A stretch of DNA of 64,000 bases from Daphnia pulex. Its lineage: Eukaryota > Arthropoda > Branchiopoda > Diplostraca > Daphniidae. Shown one piece after another: positions 1-12,600 of this stretch. The stretch's first letter is position 1; every line of letters starts with the position of its first letter. A program made the position numbers and the translations under genes. The stretch covers positions 496,001 through 560,000 of the forward strand of contig NC_060024.1 of the NCBI RefSeq assembly GCF_021134715.1, given 5' to 3'. Below the pieces are notes generated by a model that worked only from the letters and a program-made list of their open reading frames with translations, did no database searches and was not told where the DNA came from.

Positions 1-157
1 GAAACTTAAAGACATTTTTTTGTAGCTACTTCAACAATTTGGGTCTGTTAAAAAAGCCAAATTATTATTCCAGAAATCGGAAAAAACAGTTTCACCAGGT
101 AGTTCATGTATTAGCTTTTTTATTTAACCACCTGCTAACAAATATCCGATACTTTAG

Positions 158-1223
158 ATGAGATTTTGAAGTTAGTGGAAGGTACCTACGTCATCAACGA
201 AGTTATACGTTTTACCGAACGTCTTTTCAATACGGCCTTAACGTCTTCCTCCGATTCTTCACTTGTCTTAAATTCCCTTTTGTTTCATTTATGGGTAAGC
301 TACTTTTTGAAGTCCAGTTAAAATAACATCATCTAACAAATCTGATGCGCAGCTTATTGATCTGGAATCGGAGTTTAAATTGCCATTCCGGACCTTCTGT
401 CAACCTATTGCCGTTTATATGGCCTTGTTTTCACCGGCTCCAGTGACCGTTTCACTTGTATGCAAACTTATGTGCAAGTAATTAATTCTTTTATTTTTCA
501 AGCTAATAAAGATATTTATTAACTGGAATTTCTTGAAATAAAGGTACGGTGAATTAGGGCGAAATCAACTGATCGCTATGTCTCCACTTCCCGAATTGGG
601 AGAATTTCATCAAGATTCGTTGGAGGAAGCTGCCAGATTGAACCGTTATATTATCGATATATCGAGATGTTTAGTTTATCACAAGGTTCCATTTTGACAT
701 GCTTTTCTTCATCATGTATCATTTTGAATATTTATATGTTTTCTCGGCAGGCCTTTGCACCAGGCGGAAATTCGATGTTAGCGCTATTACCCCGGAGAAA
801 CCTGAAAAAACTGTCCAACTTGGGTTCTTTCCAGTCATCTTTTGTTTTGGAAAGACATCCTGCATTTACTGGTGAGTCATTGATTTTTCGTGCTTAATCT
901 TAATACTAATTTAATTTACTCCCGTATTTTAATTTATGCGTTGTTTGACGTAGGTATTTCCCGTCGATGGCTCAAGTCTAAATCTGGAAATGAAAAGTCT
1001 TTGAAGCTCTTTGAAGAAGTTGATGCCGATTTGGTTAGTTCTCTCATAATTTTGAATAAACAAACAAACAAAAAAAAAAAAAAAAAACACAAAAAAAGAT
1101 AAAAACAACTATTAAGATTAATTTGATATTAAATTTTTTTTTCAGGATGATTACACTCGATACTTGTTGGGTCGTTATACTGCAATAATGGACTATATAC
1201 AACAGTTCCATAACAGCACTTGA
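158..1223 (+). CDS. 3' part of a six-exon gene, possibly CENP-I/Mis6-like
   Basis: Six coding blocks can be chained by GT..AG junctions: 158-294, 353-477, 544-685, 751-871, 954-1033 and 1146-1223 (TGA). The frame stays open across all joins. The upstream intron ends TTTAG at 157 and has a CTAAC branch-like site, so the true start lies before the window or in its first 150 bp. The roughly 225-residue segment is helical and leucine-rich. Features seen include 'LNRYIIDISRCLVYHKAF', 'LLPRRNL' and 'FVLERHPAF'. The order of these blocks reminds me of the C-terminal part of CENP-I/Mis6, a constitutive centromere protein, but that is recall and not strong. One donor (685/686, GTTCC) is weak and an alternative lies about 12 nt earlier. 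The gene structure is fairly sure; the family is not. Confidence 0.55.
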
Positions 1224-1304
1224 CATTGTGAAAATGAAATGTAACAGAATATTCTTCGTCTAAGATTCTTCAATTTCTTGAGAATTTTATAAGCACAGTA
1301 CTTC

Positions 1305-1310
1305 AATAAA
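1305..1310 (+). promoter_or_regulatory. Polyadenylation signal AATAAA
   Basis: A canonical AATAAA lies 82 bp after the stop codon at 1223, in AT-rich sequence. It is the natural end of the CENP-I-like transcription unit. Confidence 0.6.
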
Positions 1311-2555
1311 ATTTGCTCAAGTTAAAAATTTCTGTTTTATTCTTCTTTAGTCAAATTTTAGCAGTAAAAAATGTATTTTTTCAGACTATACATCCTTTAT
1401 GAGCGATACGCACATCGTTTTTCGGTTAAAGAAACTAGTGTGGAAGGCAATCGGTTTCCCTACATGAAACACCGTTGCTTAAACAAAAAACAAACATCGT
1501 GCTAGCGAGTGCCAAAGTCTGTAGTCAGAACTGAACGTAACCTCATCTGAAGTTAATTAAAATTTTGGTTTTCCTCTCCCGTTTAAATTGCATTTGTCAA
1601 AATTAAATACTAAGCAAATAACACCATTCAAACGGGAAAAAGCCGTCGGGCTTTTTATTCTTAGTAAAAAAATTATATATATGCCCAAAGAATACGGAAA
1701 ACTGTAATCGACCGTAAGCTCAGTTAATTATTATGTAAGCCGTTGCTGTCGTTGAATATTCATTATCATTTATGTCGCCCTTGTCTTTCCTTTGTCTTTG
1801 TTGTGAAATTCAGTGAATTACAATCTGTTAAAACTATAGATCACGATATTATGGATTACGTAATGAGCGCACCGGTCTCATTTTTCCTTCCTACACATTT
1901 CACGAACCATCATTTGTCACCTGATAACTTGAACAGATTTTCTCAAAAAAGTGAAAACGTTATGATTGTTATGTAAATAAACATTTTGACTAATGTATAA
2001 ATTAACTTCTGCAGAATCCGATTGCGCAGTAGTGGATCAAACCTGAAAGGCCTCAATAATAATAGGCGTTTCATGAGGTTTTAGCTATTACATTATGAGG
2101 AAACTCACGGTAGTATTTTATTCAAAATTTTGTAAATTTTTCCTTGTGTGAGAAAATTATGTTGGCTTACATCCTGTAAAACGACAAAAAAAAAATTTGA
2201 GTCGCGTGTTTTTCCCCAATCCGTTTATGAATAATGAATGAATGTGAAGTGGACACTAGAAACGTTAGCAATGTTTACTAAGGTTTTAAAACTACTTCTA
2301 TTAATTAATGGAAAAATAACTATTTTTTGCTTCTAAGAATGATAAGATAAGATTACAAAATTTAGCCGTACTCATATGTTTAAATATAACGTTTCTTTCA
2401 AACCCTTTAACATAGTACTTAGCACTAGAAGTAGATTAGTAAACCATTTTTACCGACACGGAAATAAATTGTAACTATTTACACAGCGTTTACTAAAAAT
2501 GCATGTTTAATTGTTGTCATCATAATCTTGAAACGTTCGTTTATATTGTCGTTGG
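1311..2555. other. Intergenic, no supported gene
   Basis: This is AT-rich spacer. A 77-codon open frame at 1743-1976 (+) has no recognisable motif, no convincing splice partners and ordinary AT-rich codon content, so I leave it uncalled. Both flanking genes end or point into this region (plus-strand gene on the left, minus-strand gene on the right), so it should hold two 3' ends. Confidence 0.5.
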
Positions 2556-3268
2556 TTAATTTCCCGGCAAAAATCTAGCTCCGGTCAAACGAGCCTGAGT
2601 CGCATTATCCGTTAGCGTTGGTTCAGGAGGAGATTGGCTACTGAACCCTAACGAGTGAATCCGATAGATCTGTGGAGATGGTAAAAACAATTATTTTATA
2701 GGAATTTAAAACAGAAAATCACAGTAAACATACATCCAGTCCTGATTGCTGATTTGCATTGTCAACTGAATGTGAAGTCGAGTCATTGTTTAAGGAAAAT
2801 GTATTTTGATTTTGAATAATAGATGAAACAGTTGGAAGAGGTGAACTCTTTATTATTGTCTCGTGGCTTGGAGTTGACATTTTTTTCTTCGATGTTTGTT
2901 TTTTACAAAAATGAACTTTCACAACGACGTAGACCACTAACAAAAGAAAGAGCACAGCTGATCCCAAACCAAGCACCAATCTGTAAAATTCCAATTTAAG
3001 CACACACATATTTTTATACTACAGACGTTCTGAAAAATTGCCGAAGAAAATGATGTCAAATGTGTTTCTCTTACGCTGTTGCTGTCATCGAGTTATCAGT
3101 CGGATTCTCGTTGGGATCCATTATTGGATGGACTGGTGAAGCCACAACGTCAGCTGAATGATCTTCATTTGCGGCGACTAATGATCCCTGATTCATCAGC
3201 AAGACGTTATTATGATCGAGGCTTGAAGAAGATCGAGAAAATTTAAGATCGGAGTGTTCGTTGCTCAT
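2556..3268 (-). CDS. Small single-pass membrane protein, unknown family
   Basis: Three exons on the minus strand: 3075-3268 (ATG at 3268), 2734-2980 and 2556-2669 (stop TAA). Donors are GTAAG and GTATGT and acceptors TTTTACAG and CTCCACAG; phases match and give exactly 185 codons. Residues 1-65 are polar with Ser runs. A strongly hydrophobic segment of about 22 residues (about 67-88, 'SAVLFLLLVVYVVVKV') is followed by a basic 'KKQTSKKK' stop-transfer patch. The last 85 residues are Ser/Thr/Asn-rich and low in structure. No signal peptide is seen, so it may be a signal-anchor or type III protein at the cell surface or an internal membrane. I do not recognise the family. The third exon (ending ...'GARFLPGN') is supported mainly by the strong splice sites. 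Confidence 0.65.
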
Positions 3269-5131
3269 TCTGATATCCTCCGTAGAACGACGGTTGAATT
3301 ACAATTACAGTTTCACTGGCACCTTATTAACGAGCGCGACTTGACTCGAAGGGAAACTCACTCTAACTGCTGTAAGCTTGAGTGTGTATCCATTCACCTG
3401 TATTCCTACTTTCCTAGCCGTAACATGTCATGAACGCATATTAAAAACACACACCAGCAACACGTGACAAATTGTGTTTTCAATAATTCCGTATCACGAC
3501 CGTAACTAATGTAAAAAGCTGACAATTTTCCGCCTTCATAACATTTTTCATTAATAACATTATACATAACTAATACCCCAAACTTTGGCCATGCTTCCAA
3601 TACCGTACCTGACTTAATCTCCATCACGCTACTTACAACAGGAACATGATCTGCAAATTCATGGTTCAAATCAGGCGACCAAAGTCCCCTTAAAACAACC
3701 ATCAGTCCATTTGAAGCAACTGCTTATTTTACTGATAGGTTCTACTTGTACCTTAGAAACTATTTAGTGAGGCGACATTATTTGGATTTTACATAAATCT
3801 AAAGCAATATTCCGCTCCCTTGCTGCGCGCGGCACGTTTCATTGGAATACACACTGAGAATGTATATGGTAACCAATTTCAAACTTTGGCTTTGGCCGCT
3901 GGGAATCTTTGACTTGTCCGTGAAGGCCTGTCGTTGCCGAGTTCGAGCGCTTTACGATTGCCTGTATTAATACGAGATGAAACAAAATAACATTTCCTCA
4001 AATTGGCTGGTGTTGCTATACCTTCTTCATCGACGCACGCGGTTTGTAATATCCGTTATATCTTGAAGGCAATAATATATATAGGTGACATTTTTATATT
4101 ACTGCCTTCATCGTCGTAATTCAGGTTTGTTTTTTTAAAAAATGTGTAAGTTTTGCAGGCATCGCACCTTTCTGTCTCCAGTGTACTGAATTCTGTCGGA
4201 TTTAATCCCTTTCGCAACTCGCCACAACCCGAAATGCTAATCGTAATGAAGAACTTGTGTGAACGTGAAGAAGTAACGTTTCTAATCTTCCTTTTGTTTG
4301 GTTCTTATTGAGCTCACAGGGATTGTTTGTTTACTGGTTGACGTCCTGTCCCGGCTTTGTTTAAATGAAATAACCATGAAAGTGTCAATGCAAATCAGTT
4401 CCAGAATCATCCAAAACTTTCTTCTCTAATATTATCGTCAGATAGGGTGCTACCATCACCCTCACCGACTAGTTCCTTTACAACTCTGATGGCCGTCTGA
4501 GACTTGTGACAAGTAACTTTGTCACGTTGACACGTTCCATGCAAAACCCGGTGTTGTCTAGACTGTAACGAATTTTTAGCGTCGTTTGTTAAAACATGTC
4601 TACAAATTTTTGCATATTAAAAACTATAAAGCTTTATGTTACGATCTTACTTTATCTGTGGTTTTTGCTCTAATCCAAGACATGAAATATATTCGAAATT
4701 ATCGACTTTGAATGAACATCAGAACCACATGCAGCTGGAAAAACAATATTCTTTTTCAGTTTGATCAGCATGGACAACTTTCCTCGAATCCAAATGAGAC
4801 TACCGACATTTCTATCTAAACTCATGTTTACAATCAGTCTACAATTTGCATATCAGTTAATAAGACGGCAAGAAACGTGTAAAACTAATGAAGACGCTTC
4901 GTTCAACCCAAGAGTTAATGGTATGACTGATCAACTAAAATACCCTAATCCATGATCCAGTCATAGAAAATCGTCTAACTGCCATTAGTTCGATATTAAG
5001 GTAAGAACAGACCATTTTGGATAGAAACCATACAACGAAGCAAGACAGATTTATGGAACTCCTGATGTATTTGCACAAGACACAAAATTGGCCCATGACT
5101 TGACACAAAACAGAAGTGGATTGAATTCCCT
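3269..5131. other. Intergenic, no firm gene
   Basis: A 98-codon minus-strand frame at 3406-3702 contains good GTAAGT/GTACGG donor-like sites and could include a first exon, but I see no partner exon or conserved motif. A 64-codon plus frame at 4761-4955 is also unsupported. The only structured element I notice is an inverted repeat at 4065-4109. Confidence 0.4.
4065..4109. repeat. Imperfect hairpin, 15-bp arms
   Basis: GAAGGCAATAATATA at 4065-4079 pairs with TATATTACTGCCTTC at 4095-4109, with one or two mismatched positions and a 15-nt loop. The size fits a microRNA-like stem or a simple fold-back. I do not recognise a known miRNA seed. Confidence 0.45.
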
Positions 5132-5856
5132 TTAGTCAAACAAACCTACAATGAAAAAAAAAATGGTTAGATTGGTGTGCAAATTTTTAGAGATTGTAAG
5201 TAACATACCAAAGCCCATGTCATCATCCTCCTCTTCGGACTCTTCCTTCTTCTTCTCCTCCTTCTTTTCCTCTTTGGCTGCTGGGGCGGCAGCAGCAGGG
5301 GCTATGAAATAAACATATTTGTTACAGTACCACATTAACAAGCACAAATAAGATATATGATGAAGAGGCTTCAGACTGCAAGGAGTTTTGAAATCACAGT
5401 AATTTCATACGATTATTTAGCGAACCATCCGTTTATCATCATTTTAAAATTAACATCTATTGACAGCGTGATATCAAACTAGTATTACCTGCGGCAGCAG
5501 CTCCAGCTGCTGGGGCGGCACCAACTCCTGAGCCGACGTTGGTGATCATGCTCTTAAGGTTAAGACCATCCAAAGCCTTAGCGAACAAACCAGGCCAGTA
5601 TGGTTCTACCTTAACATCGGCAGCTTTCAAGATCGTTTGGATCTTTTCAGCCTACAGTTTAATAAAAATTGAAGTTACCAACATGTGCAGAACTCCGATA
5701 CAGAACAGCCCAGTCACCTCAACCATCTTGACATGTTCCGGTACAAGGATAATTAACAGTGTGAAAAAATATATTTACCGTGATGGCTACATCATCGTCC
5801 AAAAGAACGAGAGCAGCGTAGACACAAGCCAATTCGTCTCTGCTTTGATCAGCCAT
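5132..5856 (-). CDS. RpLP1: 60S acidic ribosomal protein P1
   Basis: Four coding exons: 5779-5856 (ATG), 5489-5651, 5209-5301 and 5132-5145 (TAA), all GT..AG with matching phase, giving about 115 residues as expected for P1. The order is diagnostic. The N-terminal dimerisation helices begin '[20 protein letters not shown]'. An alanine/proline hinge and a Lys/Glu-rich acidic tail follow. The protein ends in the invariant P-stalk tail 'DDDMGFGLFD', which binds elongation factors and is split so that the last exon encodes only four residues. P1 pairs with P2 on P0 to form the GTPase-activating lateral stalk of the 60S subunit in the cytoplasm. All key regions are intact, so the gene looks functional. 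Confidence 0.97.
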
Positions 5857-5932
5857 TTCGATGAAGTTTCTGAACGGATGTTAACAGATAAATGCAAGTC
5901 GCCACAAGGAAGGCCTTAGCTCGAAACGAGGA

Positions 5933-5950
5933 CAAGCAAAAGAATGGAAC
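5933..5950 (-). promoter_or_regulatory. Possible TCT/TOP initiator of RpLP1
   Basis: On the minus strand a pyrimidine run (CATTCTTTTGCTTG) lies about 85 bp upstream of the P1 start codon. A probable 5'UTR intron acceptor (CCGTTCAG) lies just before the ATG. Animal ribosomal protein genes usually start at such polypyrimidine TCT initiators, so this is inference from family knowledge plus position. Confidence 0.35.
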
Positions 5951-7171
5951 TGAACGAAGCTATTTTCCTATGAGCAGGACGTCTGGTGGCAAACGTCGCA
6001 AGTTTCGCAGGGAAGTTGAGTAAACAGTAGGTAACCGAAACGAGTTTTAACAATTGCAAAACTTTTTCCTTCTTCGAAGTTAAACATTTATAAACATGTT
6101 TATAAATATTAAAAAAAAATTATATTTTATTGAAACTAATTAAGTAAATCAAATTTTGTCGATTAAAATTGCATTTCTGTAAATTTTAGAGCGGGAATTA
6201 CAAATCTCATGCTCGTCATGGTAGGTACCAGGTAGTAATCGTAACTGCCGACCGTCACGCAAATAAGAAAAGAAAAAGACTAGGGATACAATCGTGATGC
6301 TCTGGCGTTAGCAAACGATTTGCGTACTATATAAAGATTTTGTATATTTTTTTGTAATTTTCTATCAAATAAAATAAAATTGAATTTGAATCAATTAGTG
6401 AATATTCTCTATTGCATATTTTACTTTTTAAAATCTGGTTTCTGATTGAAATTTAAAGAGTAATAATTGAAAAAAAAAACACTCACAGCTATATCCATTT
6501 CATTATTAACTGGCAGTGTTTGTTCGAACGTATGTTTTCAACTTTTTATAAATAATACGCGATTACCAGAGCTGATTACGCATAGGACAAGTCATATAGA
6601 AAAGAAAAACCACCAGATTTTTTCAACTAGAGATTATAAAGGTATATGGCTTTTTCTGATTGTCCAAGATTTCGCTTTTATTTAAGCTCTTTCGTTTGTT
6701 CCTACAGGTAAATCAATGAAATATTGTACGGGAAAGCGAATTTTCCCGTTTCTTACCCTTTGGTTTTAAAATAAATAAATTGCCATTTGAATGAAGCAAA
6801 TTGGATTTTCAAAATTCAATTAAACTCAAAACATCATAATGCAAATAGAGTGACATGTCGAATTGAAAAAGTAACCGCGTAACTCTGTTATTAAGACCTA
6901 GTAGCTAGTAGCCAGCATTGTAGTTATAACTTATAACACGATTCTTGAAACCGCTAGGTGTCCTAAATTTGAGGAGGACTTCGGCAAATCAGCACGCAAA
7001 CACTGAAAAGTGAAAAGTTGAAAACCACTTGTTGCAACTTGCAAGCCAGTGAAATATTATTCTGATATTCTCAAACGGCATAAAGTAGCGCGTTTGAGAA
7101 ACTGAGTGACAATCGAAGTACAACGAATATCTATAGTTCAGTTTTTGTTACTAAGAAAAAAAAAAACTACA
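5951..7171. other. Intergenic spacer with two divergent promoters
   Basis: AT-rich and without a supported ORF. RpLP1 and the endophilin gene are transcribed away from this spacer, so it should contain both promoters. A 72-codon frame at 6467-6685 lacks any recognisable feature. Confidence 0.5.
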
Positions 7172-8634
7172 ATGGAATTCAATGTTAAAAAACTTGTAGG
7201 AGATGCTGGAACTTTGTTTACACGAGCGGTTCAGGTATTTTTCTGTCACTTTAAGACTGTTAATAGGTTATGTAACATTATGCCTGGTTTTGTTTATGTA
7301 CTTTTCAGTTTACTGAAGAAAAGTTAGGTACATCTGAAAAGACTGAGTTAGATGCTCACTTTGAAAATCTTTCTCAAAGATGTGATTTAACAAAGTCATG
7401 GACTGAGAAATTAGTTAGGGATGTTGATTCTGTGCTCACGCCTAACCCAGGTATGAATATTCCAAAGTCTTTATTTTCTTTTAATTTCCCTTTTTTTTTA
7501 AACATTCGCACAATTAATTTGAATTCTAGGGAATAGAGTAGAAGACTTTTTAATGGATAAAATTGAAAGAAGAAGATTAGCACGTCTGTCCAATTTGGAT
7601 TATTTAGGAGTAGACATGGTTGAGGCTGGCAATGATCTAGGGCCTGGGACTTTATATGGTTAGATTTCAACACATTTAATTATTTTCCCATTTTATTGAT
7701 ATATATTGTAAATATTGTAGGTAGTACTCTGCTGAAAGTTGGACTTTGTCAGCAGAAACTGGGTGCTCTTGAACGTGATTTTGCTACTTCTGCAACTCAA
7801 GCCTTTGTTGATCCTTTGAAAAAGTTTATGGAAAGTGATTTGAAAGTAAGTTTAAAGGTCCACTGGTATTGTGTTGAACCAGGAGTTTATTAAACATCTT
7901 TCTGATAGTCAATATTAAGAGAAAGAAAGTTACTTGAATCTAAGCGCCTGGATTTGGATGCTGCAAAAAATCGCCTTCGAAAATCAAAGACACAGTCTAG
8001 TCGACAAATGGTACTAAAATTTAATAATATCTTAAACATGTTTTTATGAAAAATGTATCACCTAGGCTGAACAAGAGGTAAATTTTGCCCAGATAGAATT
8101 TGACCGTCAGTCTGAGGTAACTAGGCTGTTACTTGAGGGAATTGGACCTGCTCATACTTCTCACTGTAAACATCTACAAGTAGGAGAAAATGTGTAATAA
8201 TTTTAAAATACTGTATTTACGACATTGATCCATCCAGGATTTTGCAGCCGCCCAAGCACGTTATTTTCTAGCCTGCAGTGCAACTCTTCAACAATTACAA
8301 AAAGAATTGGGTGCTCTTAGCTTGCAAGTTAGCACCTCTGATATCACATTTAATAATCCTAGTACACCTGGATTATCTGAACGTAGGAAAGCTCGCGTTA
8401 TCTGTGATTACGACAGTCAAGATATTACCGAGTTATCACTTATTGCGGGAGAGGTATTTATGAATTACGTTAAATTCGAATATAATATAATATTATCATT
8501 TTTAATATTAGGTTATTGATGTTGTAAGCACTATTCCCAATGACCCAGATTATGTACAAGCGGAAAGAGGACACCAAGCAGGAAAAATCCCTTCAAGTTA
8601 CTTGGAATTTATTGATCAATCTCATAGTTCATGA
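7172..8634 (+). CDS. EndoB: Endophilin-B (SH3GLB-like) BAR-SH3 protein
   Basis: Eight exons: 7172-7234, 7309-7450, 7530-7658, 7721-7845, 7909-8010, 8066-8179, 8238-8453 and 8512-8634 (TGA). All are GT..AG, phases agree, and introns are 50-80 nt. The product is about 350 residues, the usual family size. The start 'MEFNVKKLVGDAGTLFTRAV' is the amphipathic N-terminal helix. Residues about 20-265 form the N-BAR domain. The C-terminus is an SH3 domain running from 'ARVICDYDSQD' through 'ELSLIAGE' to 'GKIPSSYLEF'. Endophilin-B dimers bind and curve membranes of mitochondria, Golgi, endosomes and autophagosomes. The gene looks intact and converges on RpS18. Confidence 0.95.
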
Positions 8635-8758
8635 TATATTCAATTTTAATGTTCACTTAATATTAAAAGCTAAATAAATTAATATAAAATTTGAATTCCA
8701 TGAAATGTATTTCCTGTTAACAAGATTCCACAGAAATGTACTCGAATACAGATTTTGT

Positions 8759-9559
8759 TTACTTCTTTTTCGAGACACCAACTGTGCGTCCACGACGACC
8801 AGTAGTTTTCGTATGTTGACCACGAACTCGGAGGCTAAAATGCATAATGTTTTGTCAAAACAATGAAATATGAATGATAAAATAATGAAAAAAGTATACC
8901 CCCAGTAATGACGTAGACCACGGTGAGCGCGAATCTTCTTCAATCTTTCAAGGTCCTCACGAAGCTTGTTCTCAAGCATGTTGGAAGTGACCTAAGAAAA
9001 AACAATGATACACAATCCAAATGCAAAGCACAAATGGGCAAGTTACCTGAGAGAATTTGCCATCCTTGATGTCCTTTTGCCTGTTAAGGAACCAATCAGG
9101 GATCTTGTACTGTCTAGGGTTGGCCATAATTGTGATCAATTTCTCGACCTGAATGTAAGTTGGTAATACTTTAAACGCCTGTAAATTCTTAATTGGATAA
9201 TTAAATATACCTCTTCCTCTGACAGTTCACCGGCACGTTTAGTCAAGTCGATGTCGGCTTTCTTGAGAACGACATTGGCGTAACGTCTACCAACACCTTT
9301 AATTGAGGTGACGGCAAACATGATCTTGATTTTACCATCGATATTGGTGTTGAGAATACGCAAAATGTGTTGAAACTTCTCAGGGAGTACCAGCGACTTC
9401 AAGTAACATAACACATTAAAAACAAAGAGAATATTATTTACTATACCAACAAATCGTAGGACAAAAGTAGAGAAAAATACCGTACAACAACCTGCATTAC
9501 TTTATAACTATTCAAAACTAACGATGTCAAAGATTTAGTCAAATGAAAATGCTTACCAT
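8759..9559 (-). CDS. RpS18: 40S ribosomal protein S18
   Basis: Five coding exons: 9557-9559 (the initiator ATG alone), 9211-9396, 9047-9148, 8900-8991 and 8759-8834 (TAA). They give 152 codons, the normal S18 length. The reading '[20 protein letters not shown]', then '[17 protein letters not shown]', '[17 protein letters not shown]' and the basic tail '[20 protein letters not shown]' is unmistakable for eS18/uS13. This protein sits at the head of the small subunit and contacts the large subunit in bridge B1. Splitting after the ATG is common in animal ribosomal protein genes. The 3' end faces endophilin-B with about 124 bp between stop codons, so the 3'UTRs may overlap. It appears functional. 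Confidence 0.97.
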
Positions 9560-9599
9560 GGCGAAAGGATGTTAGTGTAATCCGTAGACCAACTTGCCA

Positions 9600-9625
9600 G
9601 GAAAATGGAAAGAATTGCAAGCTGA
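9600..9625 (-). promoter_or_regulatory. Possible TCT/TOP initiator of RpS18
   Basis: The minus strand reads CAATTCTTTCCATTTTCC about 50-60 bp upstream of the ATG, a polypyrimidine stretch of the type used as transcription start by ribosomal protein genes. It resembles the CATTCTTTTGC stretch upstream of RpLP1. Position and motif only. Confidence 0.35.
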
Positions 9626-9659
9626 AGCTGCACACGAAATGAAAGAAATGTTAAATGCG

Positions 9660-12600
9660 ACGCTGCCAGATTAATGTTTTGAGTCGGTACGCCATCGCTA
9701 CGGCGGAGGCCAGACGGCATACACCAGTTTAAAACAAGGGAATTACATTTTTAAGATTCCTACACTTGAACTTGTGGCGCCAACTACAACGGAATCACGT
9801 ATTTATTTACTATTGCTACAGGGGTACCCCTGATTGCTAGATGGCGAAGGTCGCAGTTTGAAAGTGAAATCTTTGAATAAAAAAATCCGCGCAGTCCGCG
9901 AGTAGAGTAGTAGATCTCTGCCGTGAGCGAAACGAATTGAAACAAAATCCGGGTTGTGCATTTTGATTTCAATCCTGAAACTAGTGAAAGGAAAAAAGTA
10001 AACATACAAGTTAAGTCCTATGGATTGGATGAAATAATGGAATTATAGATCGCTAGAGATTTAATTCAATGTTTAGAAAACCTAAAGCTTGTGTATTTTA
10101 TTATCATTTTCCTTTTCATGTAATTTATGTTGGAGAACAATTCAGCACAACTCTTGAATTTGGTACGTTTGAAATATTCAGTTCATGCTTCTTTCCTTTA
10201 ATTAGGGACCAGGGACACAGGGATGGGACTTTTGATTCTTCCCTCCAGGACAGTCAATGGATTCTAGTCGACGAACGAGAAAACGACGCGACATTAAAGA
10301 AAAGGGGTCAACCCAAACGAATTCCAAATAGCATTTTTCCATTAATTTAATTTTAATAAATTAATGAAATTTAAAAAAGTTATTATGTTAAACCCCCTTA
10401 AAAATATTAATTCCATCATGAATTATAATTATAACTTCGGTAAAAAACTTCGCTGGTGCTAAAAGTGTCTTAATAAAAACAAATTGAAATGATAAAAGCA
10501 CATTGTAACAGAGAGTGGATAAGTCGATAATAATGTCGAATTCAGTTTAATTGTTCGGATTTAGTGAATACAGTAAACGATTTTTTGCCGACTTTATCTT
10601 CAATTATTTATATTTGTTCGATATCCTTATTTCTACACCTAGGGTAGCTGTAAACGATGCGCGCGCTTCCTCTGGGAGAAGTGTAAGGTGCGATGTCCCC
10701 TGTGTTAAAAGATAGGGTTATCGAACAAATTAAATTGTCAATTACCTGCGTTAGCAAGGCACCCGAAGGGATGTTTGCGATTTTTTTTTCATTAAAAACT
10801 AGATTCATTCATAAAAAACAATGGTCATGTTGTTTCTTAATGCCAAATGACAAAAAATTTTAATTGCCTGACTAATGGCGCAATTGAAATCCATGCGTAG
10901 TTCTCTATGCAGACTAATCATCTTTTCGAAATCGAAGTGGCGCTTTTTGCACTTACACGTATCCTTCAACAATTAAAATTAATTTTTGTATTTTCGCTTG
11001 ATTACCATCTAGTGACAATCGCCAAAACTATAGCCATCTAGTGTGCAATCGAGTACTAAACCCACCCATGCCAGCAAAAAATAAAAACGTGAGTGATTAA
11101 AAACCCTTCGGGTATTATTCATAAAACTAAAACACCAAGATTGGAAGGAGGAAAATTTTATCCATGATAAGTTTAAATGAAGACGGGCTATCGAATGGCG
11201 TAAGTCGCGACCCGCTTCGCCGTTCGAGAATGGCAATATTAGCCATTAAAGTTTTCTTCTTTAAATGAAGATTGCGTAACCTTACTATGACTAATCCAAC
11301 TCGACGAAGACGAAAACCAAAAAATTTAATTTTTTTAAATATTTTTTTTTGTTTTTGTCCGATCTCAATTACTCAATCTGCCGCTGTTTTATTTATGTTT
11401 TAGTAAAAATTCCGCATTGCGCTTCCGTAAAAAACCGGAAATTTGGAACAACACGCTCAACCACTGATCCAAAAAATTTTAAATTTTCACAGTATTATGT
11501 ACAACCATGACTTTCAACACAGTATTTTTTTTTCATCATAATCGGTGAGGTACCGCGACAAAAAAAATAAAAAAAATACCATGGAATGGGAATGGCCCAA
11601 TGTTTTTTTTAGGTCTGGAACAAATTATGCCAGATAACATTTTTTATTTTCTAGGAATACAATTAGTTTTTTTTTGATTTTATGTAAAAAAGCCAAACAC
11701 AGTTTCCCGATATATGGATAGGTGGCTCAAAACAAAAAAATCGCCGTTCGGATTTTTTTGTAGGATACTGTACATCCATTTTTGGCTGCCCTTCCCTTAG
11801 TTATAAAAATTCGAAAACAATTCCAGAAGTAGCCAACTATTATAGCTATACTAAAAAACATTCAATGCCCTCCGTCAAAAACCCGATTTTTGGGAACACC
11901 GCGATATTCGACTTTTTACATAATTTTCTCTCGAGCGCTTCCAAAATTCTGGTAGGTACTGTACAAGACAATAAACAACATTGACAAGCATTTCAATGAT
12001 TCAGTAGTAAGTCTTATCGCAGCTTCCAGCCAAAATGCGTTACAGCGATCTTTTAGTGGAGTTTGCAAACATAAATTGAAGTCGACAAATTGTATGCATA
12101 CTCAATTTGTTTACAAAGAATAGAAAGACGTCTAAGGCCGATTTGTCGCCAGTTGTCTTGTCTCGTTTTGCCCATGGCCATCAAATATATCAACGACCAC
12201 AAGACCTTCCACTCTTTTCTCAAAACATATCTTTATCGCTCCGTGTACTTCCCCAATTGATTTCAAACTTTCTGTTCTCCAAAAATAACAAAACAATGGT
12301 ACTTTAAGCGTTATTTGATCGAATGTTATGTCGTTAAAATGCGCTACTCTCATCAATTGTATGAAAATTTGCTCACCTAAGACCTTGTGTTGATGCGTTT
12401 ATTAGTTGTGTTTCAAAGTGAGTTTTCTTCTGACCCCTAACGGTCTCACCCCTCAAACATTTTTCAGCTGCCGTTCAAAGCGGTTATATGCCATCGAGTA
12501 GTTTCAGATAAGGTTCAAGTTCAAGTGCAAGGCATTTAGAGGCTGGAGATTCCATGATTTCCGCGATGCGTCTTTCTTCTTAAGATTTGAGAGAAGACGA

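Noticed and set aside
5539..5919. 126-codon plus-strand frame
   Set aside because: It is antisense to the P1 exons and introns.
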